The notes under the pieces are model-generated. The model made no database searches. It saw only the letters and a list, made by a program, of their open reading frames with translations, and was not told the origin of the DNA. From NCBI GenBank assembly GCA_905221615.1, contig CAJNDT010004557.1, positions 1,483,001-1,547,000 on the forward strand: a stretch of DNA of 64,000 bases, given 5' to 3'. The stretch is from Symbiodinium sp. CCMP2592 (lineage: Eukaryota > Sar > Dinophyceae > Suessiales > Symbiodiniaceae). A program made the translations under genes and the position numbers. How positions within the stretch are numbered: the stretch's first letter is position 1; each line of letters starts with the position of its first letter. Below are positions 29,842 through 40,520 of the stretch, piece by piece.

Positions 29842-30116
29842 TTTAGCTCCGCACTCAGCAGTCGGTGAAGGCTAAGGGTTTAGGTCTCACGGATTAGGGC
29901 TTTATGGCTTTGGGTATTTAGGGTTCAGGGTTTATGGCTTTGGGGTTTTAGGAGTTTAGGAGCTTAGGGTTTATAAGCCTTATGTGGTTTTGGGGTTTAT
30001 TTCTTCAGGGGTTTACGGTTAGCGGTTGTTAGACGGTGGACGCGGCTTCGGTTTGGGTGCTGCGTTAAAGAGTGTATCTCGATGTGTTTTGTCCTTCCTG
30101 GAGGCAGAGTATGGGG

Positions 30117-30230
30117 ACCTAGATAGTTACCAATACCATCTTGGGGGATTCTTTATTTAATATAAGTATAGTATAAAATGCCCCAAGACCCTACTCTAAT
30201 TATTAAGGCCCCTATACTACTGATTTTCGG
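30117..30230. repeat. Family C hairpin element
   Basis: GGGGACCTAGATAGTTA at the left pairs loosely with TAATTATTAAGGCCCC at the right. The internal motif TAAGTATAGTATAA is shared with copies at 42268, 46316 and 60631. A truncated relative is near 30570-30630. Confidence 0.65.
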
Positions 30231-30654
30231 TTTCCGAGGGCAAGTCCTCAAGTTCCTGTAGAGCGATGTGAATCAGTCTTGTCCACTGCAAGGTCTGGTC
30301 AGGAAGAATCATTCCTAAATCTACGACATACCCGTGAAGAGATGTAACATCTCAGAAGCGCATATGTACAATCTTGAAAATTCCTCAGCCCACAATCCAC
30401 AGCCCCCACAAACCCTACTCTAATGTACAAATGCATAAAACTTTATAGCCATGGACCCCTGAGAGCGCAGAAAGCCCCATATCCCGCCGCAAGCCTCTAG
30501 AAGCCCGATGAAACCCCAACTGCTGTCTTTTGAAGACCAGGGCTTTCTGCACCGCATAATACAGGGGCCTAAACGATTACAAATATCATTTTTTGGTGTT
30601 TCCTTATGATAAGTACGGTATAATCTAGAATGGTGTCGCGAGCGAGGTCGTTCG

Positions 30655-31355
30655 AACTCGAAGGTTTGAAAGTTTGAGAGTTTGGAGGTTGAAGCTTGAA
30701 AGTTTCAAACTTTGAAGGTTTGAAGGTTCGAAAAGTGCTGGAGTTCGAAAGTTTGTGCACCTTGGTGTGCACAAGCTAGCCGCGGTCAAACTTCGAACTT
30801 TTCGAACTCGAAACTTTCAAACTTTCAAGCTTTCAAACTCTCGAACTTTCAAGCTCGACTGGCTGCTTGAAACTCAAACTTCAAACTTTTCCCGCGGGCG
30901 AGTTCGATCGGCCTTCGAAGTTTGAGAGTTCGAGACTTTGAAAGTTTGCAAATTCGAAGGTTCGACGGTTTCAAACTTTGAAAGTTCGAACGTTCGAAAG
31001 TTTGAAAGCTCGAAAGTTTCAAAGTTCGAAAGTTTGAAAGTTCGAAAGTTCGGAGTTTGAAAGGTTGGCTTCAGATTTCCTCTTCGGCTTGGGCTGAGGT
31101 GACGAGTTTGAAACTTCGAAGGTTTCAAACTTCGAAAGGTTTCATGTTCGAAGGTTTGAAAGTTTCAGAGATCGAAAGTTTGAAAGGGATGAAAGTTCGC
31201 GAGTTTGAGAGTTCGAAAGATTGAAAGTTTGCAAAGTTTGAAGGTTTGAAGCGCGTCGAGATGCAAAGTTTGAAAGTCCGCTGAGTTTCGAGCTTGAAAG
31301 TTCGAGAGTTTGACAGTTTGAAAGTTCGAGTTTGAAAAGTTTCAGAGTTTGAAGC
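30655..31355. repeat. GTTTGAAA/GTTCGAAA satellite, forward
   Basis: Dense 8-9-base units such as AAGTTTGAAAGTTCGAAAG. A short internal block at 30785-30890 runs in the opposite orientation. Long minus-strand open frames here are repeat translations. Confidence 0.9.
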
Positions 31356-31639
31356 GCTCGACATGCGGTCACGTATATGGGTGTTGTTCGCAACCTCAAT
31401 TAATAATAAGTATCTTGAACAAACACGCCTTCTTTGTTGGCGATTCCGGTTCACTTCGCCCTCATTTTGCGATTCCGGTCATCATAGCCCCTCACCACAT
31501 ATCTTAATTACGCTCCCATTGGGCGATTCCAGCACACCGTGTAACTTAAACGCACCCCTTGAGTTGGCGATCTTAAGCACACCCCTCATTTAGCTTTTCC
31601 GGGTCATCGTATTGTCGTATTACGCTTACTCATTTGGCG

Positions 31640-33130
31640 CTTTCGGTTAATTTTACATCTTACACACGCCTTCTCTTTTGGCGATTCTAGTATATCTCAA
31701 GCACGCCCAAAGGACGTTTTGGTTCATTTCTTCGCGGCTTAAACAAACGGGGAGTTTGCTGTCTAAAAGCGCATCCCCCCCCTCCCCCTCCATTTGCAAA
31801 GCTTCCGAACCACCCAACATGAATATTATTTTCGCTTTTAACCCCCCGATGCGTTTTCGTGTGGCTTTCTCCTTTGTGTGTCTTGGAGAAGACTTTTCCC
31901 GGCGACTAGTGGTACTATTCGGGGGGGTGGCGAGGGGCTCATGGGTGAAATATGATAGGGGGGCTTTGTAGTGTTGGATCTGGGCGAAGTATGAGAGAGG
32001 GGGTTGGGTGAAGTATGTAGTCCTCCAAATCACTGGGGTTGGGTGAAGTACGTAGTCCTCCAAATCACCTTCCAAATCACTCATGATCATAATGCTCTTT
32101 TCTTCGTCTTTAACCCCCCTGAAGCGTTTTCGTCTGTTTTTCTTCGTTTGTGTGTGTTGGAGAAAACGCGGCTTAAGAGAGCAGGAAGTTTGCAGTCTAA
32201 AAACAGCGGGGGGTTGGGGGGGGGGCGCAGCCCCCCCCATTTGCAGAGTTTCCACATCATTCATGAAAGAAGGGGGGTTTTGGGTGAAGTACGCTTGCAG
32301 TCTAAAATAAGCGGCGGGGGGGAGGGGGGGGTTGGGGGGCGCAGAGCCCCCTCCCTCATCTGCAGAGGTTCAAAATCACTCATGATTCATGATGTCTTCT
32401 TCGCTTCTAATCCACCTGAAGCGTTTTCGTGTGCTTTCTCCCTTGTGTGTGTTGGAGACTGGGGGGGCTCGAGTCTTGGATTTGAACGAAGTATGAGGGG
32501 GCGGGGCTCGTACTCTGGTTTTTGGTGATGTATGAAGGGGGTTACGTTTTATTTTTTTCGCGGCTTAACAGAGCAGGGAGTTTGCAGTCCAAAACAAGTT
32601 GGGGGGTTGGGGGGGCGCAGCCCCCCCCCCTTTCAGAGCTTCCAAATCATTCATTCTTAAGTTTTGTTCTTTGCGTTTAGCCCCCTGAAGCATTTTTGTG
32701 TTGCTTTCTCCTTTGTGTGTGCTGGAGAAAGGTGGGGCTTAAAGTCATGGATTGAGGAAGACTGTAAGGGGACGCCTCGACGTCTTAGATTTGGACGACG
32801 TATCAGGGGAGGGGGATCTTAAGAGAGCACCCCCATTTGCACAGCTTCTTAATCACTCATTTTAATTCTTCGCGTTTAAACCCCTGAAGTGTTCTCGTGT
32901 TGCTTTCTCCTTTGCCTGTGTTGGAGAAAGGGGGGCTTAACATCTTGGTTTTAGGAAGACTGTAAGGGGAAGGGGGAGGCTCGAAGTCTTGGATTTGGAC
33001 GAAGTATGAGGTTGGGGGGGCCCGTAATCTTGGTTTTTGGTGAAGTATGAAGTGGGAGACGCTTTCATTAAGTTTTTCTCGGCTTAACAGAGCGGGGCGT
33101 TTGCAGTCTAAACAGAGCGGTGGGGTTCCC
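31640..33130. repeat. Degenerate G/C-run macrosatellite
   Basis: A unit of roughly 200-250 bases recurs about five or six times: CGGCTTAACAGAGCAGGGAG, a GGGGTTGGGGGG...CGCAGCCCCCC core, CATTTGCAGAGCTTCC, and CCCCTGAAGCGTTTTCGTG. Open frames here are repeat artefacts. Confidence 0.75.
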
Positions 33131-33314
33131 CGAAGACTCCAAGCCCGGCCCCCCCCCCCGCCCCCCCATGGTCTTCCTAAATCCAGAACTACAACCCCCC
33201 CCCTTCATACTCTTCCTAAATCCAGGACTACCTGTCGCCCAGGGGGGTCCCGGGCTATTGAATCGGACTCGGAGTTACCGGGCCCAGACCCTAAAATGAG
33301 GACGTCAACATGGT

Positions 33315-33850
33315 TTCAAAATCAAACTTTCAATGTATTCAAACTTCAAACTCTTCAAACTTACAAACCTTCAAACTCCCAAACTCTCAAACTTTGAACA
33401 TCTCAAACTTTCGAACTCCACGGCTCTCAAACTTTCAACTGTCGAAATTGAAAACTTCAAACCTGCAACCCCCCAAAGCTTGAAATTTTGGAAATTTCAA
33501 TCTTCGAAGCTTTCGAACTTTCAAACTTTCAAACTTCCTGGGTTTCAAACTTTCAAACTCCAAGCTCTCAAACTTTCGAACTCGAGCCTGAGGGCTGCTC
33601 TGTGAACCCCTACGCGTCTCCAGCGGTCCTTCTCCTTTTCAAACTTTCGAACTTTCAATCTTCGAAGCTTCAAACTTTCAAACTTCCTGGGTTTCAAATT
33701 TTCAAACTCCAAACTCGCGCCCGCTTTCGAACTCGAAACTCTCAAACTTTCAAACTTCAAACTCTTCATTCTCCAAACTTTTCAAACTTTCAAACTCTCG
33801 AATCCCGTCCAACATGTACTACGTTCAAACTCTCAAAGATTCGAGTTCGA
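33315..33850. repeat. TTTCAAAC/TTTCGAAC satellite, reverse orientation
   Basis: The same 8-9-base units as 30655-31355 but inverted, so the two blocks face each other across the macrosatellite. Confidence 0.9.
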
Positions 33851-34488
33851 AAAACCCCACTCGTGACACCTCTCTATAATCTACCCCACAACTCTATTCT
33901 AACTGTTGTTCTTGAATAGGGACCCTTAAAAAGGTTTGCAATTTGAGCTGCAGGTGGGGGTCTGGGTAGGGGTTGGTGGAGGCTTCTTCCCACGCCCTTG
34001 TACTTCTGAAAATACTTTGGGTACCGGGTTATAGGTACTCTTCAGGTTTGCATACCAGGTTCAGGCAACAGTAACATTTTGGCTCCAAGGGTGGGCAGAA
34101 CCGACTTCCTCAGCCTGAAAGCTTCAGAACCGAGGGCATCAAGAGCTCTTAAAACTGCCTTGTGGTCTGGGATCGCGGTCTAGGGCTCAGGGTGGAGAGT
34201 GCGGGGATAAGTGTTATAGGATCTAGGTTCGTTTCTGACCGAAAGTTCAGCTAACTTTGACATCGTGGGCCTTAGCAGTTGTCGGTTGCATCGACTGTGC
34301 TTGTTTGTGATCTGTGTGAGTCCCTAGACCCCCCAACTGCCTTCTACTATACCCTAAATACCCACTATTAAGGACCATAAGGGCTCTATTAAAGGGTATT
34401 TGGGGGGTCCTGGTCAAGACCCAGCTTGCAATCCAACCCTCCAGTCTGCGTCTGCTCTTAAACCTTGACCTTCATCACCCTTCAAACC
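33851..34488. other. No gene; one imperfect hairpin
   Basis: 34326-34411 has ACCCCCCAA... and GGTATTTGGGGGGTCC partly complementary. Otherwise nothing recognised. Confidence 0.35.
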
Positions 34489-34595
34489 CTACCTTAACCC
34501 ACCAAAACCTACTTGTTTGTAGGGTCCCTAAAAAATCAATACTAGGGCTTATAATAAGAACCTCCAACAACGTAGGTTTTGGTAGGTTAAGGTAG
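34489..34595. repeat. Hairpin element, family E copy 1
   Basis: CTACCTTAACCCACCAAAAC and GTTTTGGTAGGTTAAGGTAG are near-perfect complements. A relative with arms TACCTTAACCC/GGGTTAAGGTA lies at 45261-45353. Confidence 0.8.
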
Positions 34596-34742
34596 ACCTC
34601 TTCGCCCTGAGCCGCCATAAAAGCAGCCCTTGGGGGCCATGCAAAGTCGTTTAGGGTTTAGGGTTTAGGGTCAGTTAAGTCGTGTTAGTCAAATAAGATC
34701 AGGGCCTGGATTCTCGCCTGCAGCCTGTCCGGGCTGCGATGT

Positions 34743-36048
34743 ATGAGTGCATCGATGCATCGTCAGCCACATATCGACCGCGACTGTGGTTCCTCAGGGG
34801 CCGAATCCAAGGATCCAAGCACAACAAACGCTGATGATCCGGAATATGACTTGCTAAACCCTCACGATCTCGTCCAGTTCCTCATTGATGCCAACATACG
34901 CTTGGTAAGCCTCAGATATCTCATGGACTTATGGGAAGCTGGACGTTTGTGGCCGCGTCGACAGGAAGCGGAGCAGGACTTAGTTTCAATGGAGGAGATC
35001 GAGAACCTGAAGCAGGCAGAATTCTGCCAGTACCGTGAGGCTGAGATCGCGGGATATGCTTATGGTTCTCGTGTCGGTGGATACTTCAGCTTCAAGCATT
35101 CGGGCAAAAAAACCGGGGGGGGCGCGGATCTACGCGGTCTCGCATTGCTGGGAGGCGCAGCAACATCCGGACCCGTTTGGTTTTCAGTCCAGGAGGCTTT
35201 TAGATTGGTTCTTTCTTCCTTCTCAGACGGGGATTGAGAGTGTGGCGGGTAAATTTTCTCCTGACTCAGCATGGCTGTTTATAGACTACATTTGCTTGCC
35301 GCAGTACAAAAGGTCAGGGGACGAACAGGTGAGTTTCAGCCGTGCCATGAAGGCGATGCACGTGCTCTACGCACATGCAGCTATTTTTCACGTTGTCCGC
35401 TTGGAAGACATTGCAGCCTCTGAGCATCTCGACCTGCCGAATCCGTTCCCAAGTCTAGGTAGGTTTATCATCACAAGCATGTTGAGATGCGTCCCGGGAG
35501 TTCGATCGCCGAAGTTCATCGAAATCTATTGTGAGAGCACCAACAAAGTTGAGCTTCGTCCCTTCGCCGAATTGGTGCTGAACCGTGTGCCGTATGCTCA
35601 GCGAGGCTGGTGCATCGCTGAGGTTCAATGGATGAGCACCAAGGAAAGCATCCATCGGTATGCACCTATGACTCCGGCCATGTTTCGAGAGCGGGTGAAG
35701 CGTGGGCTGGAGGGAGAACAAGATGGGTTGGTGTTGATGTTCACACACCGTGATGATATGAACATTGTAGTAAGACTCCAAGAGGCAGTGTTTTTGAAGC
35801 ACTCCCAGCAGCGGACAAAGCTTTGTGCCTTTGATTTGCCCTTGAAGGAGGTAGAAGTGCTGGCTGAGACGCTGCCCAGCTTTGTGAATCTCAAGTTTTT
35901 AAGAGTTGTGTATAGTAGCGAGGCAGATGTCGATTTGTTTGAGTCGTGCATTGCAATACTACAGCCGGTAATCCCGCTTTGCCGCAGGCTGAGCGAAGCC
36001 ACAGTTGTTGATCGTGATCGTGTTGCTAATCTCCTTATCAAATCATGA
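34743..36048 (+). CDS. HET-domain-like protein in two frames (frameshift near 35105-35125)
   Basis: The first frame runs from the ATG at 34743 to 35237 and the second is open from about 35035 to the stop at 36046. They meet where the sequence has seven A then eight G (35105-35122). One base gained or lost there would give a single protein of about 430 aa. After the joint come IYAVSHCWE, WLFIDYICLPQYKR, SRAMKAMHVLYAHA and PYAQRGWCIAEVQW. These match the order in HET (heterokaryon incompatibility-like) domains: an AxSHCWG-type start, a D.ICI.Q block, an iM..iY.....A helix and an RgWc..E block. The N-terminal 110 residues are acidic with no known domain. Dinoflagellates carry many such proteins, usually of unknown function. 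The shift could be an assembly error in a homopolymer, a small unrecognised intron, or a real pseudogene lesion. Confidence 0.6.
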
Positions 36049-36499
36049 TTACGAGGGGAAGGACCAACCAAATGCGTGCAAAAGACGGTGACGTGTGGGA
36101 AGCAGGCCGATCTTATATGGTGCATATGATGTAGCAGGGTCAATGAAGAACAGACTACATAGTGTTTTGACTAGCCGGCATTACGCTCACAGACTAGATT
36201 GGGATACTGATATCACAAAAGAGCGCGAAGAGCTGTCGGGTTTGGGCATGGTTTGCCTCATGTAGCCCTGAAGGCCAATACACTAACCCCGTGTATATAC
36301 GAACAAGAAGTGAGAAGGGTGGTAGTGCAGTGATTAGTCTGATCAGGTTGGACCAGGAATAGCGACTGTAAGACATGCATACAATGAAACTTCAAGGCCT
36401 CAAACAGTTGCTTAGATTCAAAACAAATGGGCTATGGCACAAACTGTTATATAGTCCGATATCTTTTGAGATCTTGCTGCCTTGTTTTTTTGTTTTCAG

Positions 36500-37210
36500 G
36501 GTTCAGGAGGAGGCTGCGCCGAGCACAGGTGGAGCCGGAGCCCTTATGCGTGAACAAGTGAACAACCAATGGTGTGGGACCTCATCGAGTTTCTACCTAT
36601 AGTCGCCATTGTAGTTCCTTCTTTGGGGTACCTTATAGGATCCCAAACTGCTCCAATGGTCATCTTGTCTGAACTGCAACAGCGCCGAGGCAGCGCAGAC
36701 AGCATTGCTGAGGCAGCTGGAAAAAGAGGCAAGGAACCCGGAGCCCTTTGATTTAATTGTGGCACTGATGTAGCTTGAGGGTTCATTTTTCAGGGTTTAC
36801 GTCCTCTGGTATTTGATTCAGAACCTGTCGGAATACGGGGGTTCAGAGATCTAAGCTGGGTGATTTCAGCTTTCTGGTGTAGGATTTTGCAACTTAGGGG
36901 TTCAGGTTGCCGAGCTGATACACCGAAGCACAGAGCCTGGGGTGAAAACACAGGTTGTTAAGGTTGGAGGCCATTTCTGCGTTCGGGAACTTTGAAGATC
37001 CTAGATCGGAGTTTCCGAAAATGGAGGACCCTAATATAGCACCCTATATAGTACGATCCCTTGCTATAAAGACCCCAAAACAATGTACCCTGAATTTTCG
37101 GAAACTCCCAGATGCGAGTGTTGCGGGCTTTGGTCTCGGGGAGCCGGAACCACAGAGTAGCACCAAAGCTTCGCAGGAGGCGAGTCTCCGTGCTGATGTG
37201 GAGGAGCACG
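36500..37210 (+). CDS. Chain of exon candidates, product unknown
   Basis: A strong acceptor (CTTGTTTTTTTGTTTTCAG|G) opens exon 36500-36571 (VQEEAAPSTGGAGALMREQV...). Exon 36683-36758 reads AEAAQTALLRQLEKEARNPE then PFDLI and ends at GTGGCA. From 36968 AISAFGNFE follows, and after a family B hairpin (37006-37110) the strand reads ASVAGFGLGEPEPQSSTKAS to about 37210. Phases agree between the first three pieces (2, then 0, then 0). The segments are charged and helix-prone; no family recognised. Between exons 1 and 2, CCAATGGT occurs at 36566-36573 and again at 36653-36660 around a 79-bp insert that contains half of a family A hairpin. Confidence 0.42.
37006..37110. repeat. Family B hairpin element, copy 4
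   Basis: CGGAGTTTCCGAAAAT and ATTTTCGGAAACTCCCA arms, with AGAT on both sides. Protein-like sequence flanks it on both sides, so it may act as an intron. Confidence 0.75.
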
Positions 37211-37377
37211 GTGTTTCTTGTAGCCTCTTTGCAATGTTGCTGTTGTTGAAGGAGGTCAAGCAAAGTTGTGCTTATTCGGTTCATGCGATGAGCAATAACC
37301 ACATAGTCAGAGCGTATGTGTGGACGGGTACGGCTAAAATGTGCGCTTCTCAGGACTCTACACCCAAACCCTCATAG

Positions 37378-39830
37378 TAGCCCTTAGTGCCATACCTTTT
37401 CAAGGAAAGCTATTCTACTTATCAAGGCTCGATGTTCTAGGGTCTGGGATATTGGTGACTACTGTGCCCTCCGCTTCGATGTCAGCTCAGAGATCAGACG
37501 TTCTGGGGCAAAGGAACATGGAATAAGGCTTGAATAAGGACTAACAGAGTTTACGGTTTATAAGTCAGAGTTTACGGCTTATAACTAAGGGCTGAAAGCG
37601 TTTAGGGTCTACGGGTTTAGGGTTTTGATCGTTTCGGTCTTTAACTAGCGACGCTTCTGACGTGGTGTCTTGGGCTATGGAGGAGGGCAAGAATGTCTGA
37701 GTTTGGGCATCTTCATCCGGAGTGAGACTTGCATCTGGAGAGGTGTGGCCCTTCTGGCATGAGACAAGAGATGCAAGGCAACAGAAAGACCATTGGCCAG
37801 CAATGGTGAACCAGAAAGATGCTTGAGATCTGGAAGGCTAGAAACGAGAAGCTGCGTATTGCTCGAAGAGCTCCCAGCAGCATCAGGCAATGCTCGATTC
37901 AGAAACCGTCGTCACAGGTTCTTAGTAGCTGAGTGGATACACTTTACACTTTTTGGAATAGTATTACACTATAAATCTGGAAGTGTAGACTTTTTGGGGC
38001 TTATGAACTCAACAACTAGGGTTCTCTGATGACTTCTATGGCAAAGTGCACTGACACCACTAACTGCTCTGTAATTCTCAAGCCTAAGATGCAAATTGCT
38101 GTTGCAATTGCTGAAAACAGCCCATAGAACCTCATGACTTTCGGCGCGCACAAGCTTGTTTCACGGTTCGCTTCTGTTCGCTTCTTGGTCTACCTGCATA
38201 AAGCCTTGAACCCAACCGCAAATGCCGCAGGGTACATAATTTTGCACTCCAAATATCTTAAAACCCATCGAAGCATTGAACTCTGCGCCCAAATTAACTT
38301 GGATGTGAGCTTTAATCACATGACACTTTGCCATGAACTTACGCCGTGCCTACACGGCGCCTCCGTTCCTCTTCGCCGCTGCCTACATCGTTGCGCAGGT
38401 GAGGGTGGGGTTGTTGCTTGCATGGTCAGATTCTAAACCGAACAGTCCTACTTAGGGCTTCGGGGGTTTTTCAGAAAACAAGGAGCCCATACCTACCTAG
38501 ACTCATAGAGCTGAAATAGAGGGGATCCTGGTTGTAAAGACGCACCCAATAAAGGGCACCCTGTGGAGAATTGGGTTTTAGAAACTCGCAGGTAAGTGAA
38601 TCTCTCATCCTTTCTCGCCCACTATGCGCGGTTGAAGGTTCAATTTCCGCAAAGGCTTGAAGTTCTTACACCTTCGACTTATGCAGGAGCGGATTCCATG
38701 TACTTGTTTCAAGAAAACCAACAAAACCTAACGGCATTCCAGCATTAAACAGATCGAGAAGTCCTTGTCGGGTGAGCTGGCAAGACATCCCAAACCATCT
38801 CTTAATATCTTCAACCCCAAGCACAACCGTGAATGATATTCTAGGGCTCGTCATTCTGGTCAGACTATTGAACAGTATACCCCAACACCCATTCTAGTCC
38901 AGTTATTCATGCCCCCCAAGCGCTAGGGGCTCAAAAAAGGAAGCATACACTAGCCCTTCTCCGACACTTGAAAGAACACCTCCTTTCTTTAAGCTTCTAA
39001 GAAGCTTAGGGTCCTTTTAAGGGTGCCTTTGAAAGGCTCCATTAAGGGTTCTTTAGGGATACTACAAGGGCACTATAAGAGCCCCTTTAAGGGAAGCCTA
39101 GGGATACCATAAGGGTCCCTTTAAGGGAAGCCGAGGCCCGAAACTCTTGGTCCCATGTGTGCCTTCGCCAAAGGTGCGGCCAGGATTTCTTAGTCCAGGG
39201 AGCCCGCGACTCGCCCACGGGAGCCTCCGGCAGCGACTGCGGCGGCAGGTCTGGGGTTGGGCTTTAGTCATAGGGGTTTAGGGCTTCTAGGGCTTTAGGG
39301 TTTAGGGCTTTGGGGTGTAATTAGGGTTTATGGCTTCAGGTTCTGGGTCAGTTTAGGGCTTAGGGCGTCTTAGGTTTAGGGGAAAACAGGACTCCATGGC
39401 TTCAGATAGGGAGGGGATTCTAGTTTTAAAGGATTTCTGCTTGCTGTTAGGCTTCGAAAGAGTTTATGATTGAGTTTGGGGTTTGCAGTTGTTTAGTCCA
39501 GGCTTAGGGAGTTCAGGCTAGGGTTCAACATAGTCTGGCTCATTATTAGGGCAGCTGTCCCAGCTGAGCTCCTGGCTTAGAGGACGGGCCCTCAGCCCCA
39601 AAACTCTCAAAGCAAGTTTTATCCGTAGGGCAACTATTCGCTGTCCGGCCAAGGTGCCTGTATACCGAATGCTATCCACAAAACTGAGCTACTGCGCATC
39701 CCCAGGTGTCAAATGCATAAATTGTTTCCATATACAGGCACACTTCAACGAGTACGTGCACTTCTCACCGAGTACTTGGCAGGTTGGGTTGTCCCCGCAA
39801 ACCCTAAACCCTAAACCCTAAATCCTCAAG
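37378..39830. other. 2.4 kb without a recognised gene
   Basis: It has telomere-like words at 37550-37630 and 39250-39380. At 38985-39135 there are several short direct repeats of CCTTTAAGGGAAGCC type. No open frame has a motif I know. Confidence 0.3.
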
Positions 39831-40055
39831 GAAGAGCAAGAGCGAAGTGAGAAAACCACGAAGGATGCCGAGGAACAGCTGGCGGAACTTACAATCTGCA
39901 TAAGGGAAATGCAAGACCCGTCCAAGTGTGGCATGTCCCGCTGCACGCGTTGGCCATGTTGCAGTGAGCGTCAGTCTGACATCGGCGAAACTGACTGGTG
40001 GAAAGCATTTGCAGTCAGGCACCTTCATCTGTGCACGACTCTCCCACATCTTTGA
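39831..40055 (+). CDS. Exon candidate, coiled-coil start
   Basis: After ATCCTCAAG|G the plus strand is open for 74 codons to a TGA at 40053-40055 and has no leading ATG, as an internal or final exon would. It reads EEQERSEKTTKDAEEQLAEL then TICIREMQDPSK, a clear heptad pattern, then a Cys/Trp-rich tail. Telomere-like repeats lie directly upstream (39799-39823). The true exon may end earlier. Confidence 0.4.
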   Translation, partial: EEQERSEKTTKDAEEQLAELTICIREMQDPSKCGMSRCTRWPCCSERQSDIGETDWWKAFAVRHLHLCTTLPHL

Positions 40056-40340
40056 TTGCAATTGCATGCCCGATGGCTCGCTAGTGCAGTGACGGGAATG
40101 GGATGTCTCGACACTGCTTGCTCCAGTGCCGGAAGTCCCAATGCGTGTGGGGTACTTAGAAATATTATTGAATTTTTGGTTATTATAATCCCTAAGAAAC
40201 AGCTAAAATGATGATTTTTGCTAGGGTTCTAAGTTCAGTATAGTAATGTTTGGGAGTTCTTAATCTGGGGTTCTCCCTCAGCCAATGTGCTGTTCGCCCT
40301 GTACCAGGATCCTCACCCAGGCATGTCCGAGTGTGAGTGC

Positions 40341-40520
40341 TGAAACCCTAAATCCTAAACCCTCAGCCCTAAACCCTCAACCCTAAAAACCCTAAAGCCC
40401 TAAACCCTAAACAGTCAACCCTAAGCCCTAAACCCTAAACACTCAACCCTAAGCCCTAAACCCTCAACCCTAAACCCTCAACCCTAAACCCTATAAGCCC
40501 TAAGCCCTAAACCCTGAAGC
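40341..40520. repeat. CCCTAAA-like array
   Basis: Variants of AAACCCTAAACCCTCAACCC. Immediately upstream is CAGGCATGTCCGAGTGTGAG, the recurrent donor-like motif, itself preceded by an exon-like reading (ANVLFALYQDPHPGMSE) after CTCCCTCAG. Confidence 0.75.

Noticed and set aside
30874..31454. Apparent repeat protein rich in FKLSNFETFELSN
   Set aside because: It is a satellite of 8-9-base units read as codons; neighbouring frames are equally open.
31653..32264. 203-codon minus-strand frame
   Set aside because: It crosses several degenerate macrosatellite units and has no independent coding signal.
34070..34090. ACATTTTGGCTCCAAG resembles the dinoflagellate spliced leader end (CATTTTGGCTCAAG)
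   Set aside because: It has an extra C and the upstream part does not match. A single degenerate match with no gene following is likely chance.
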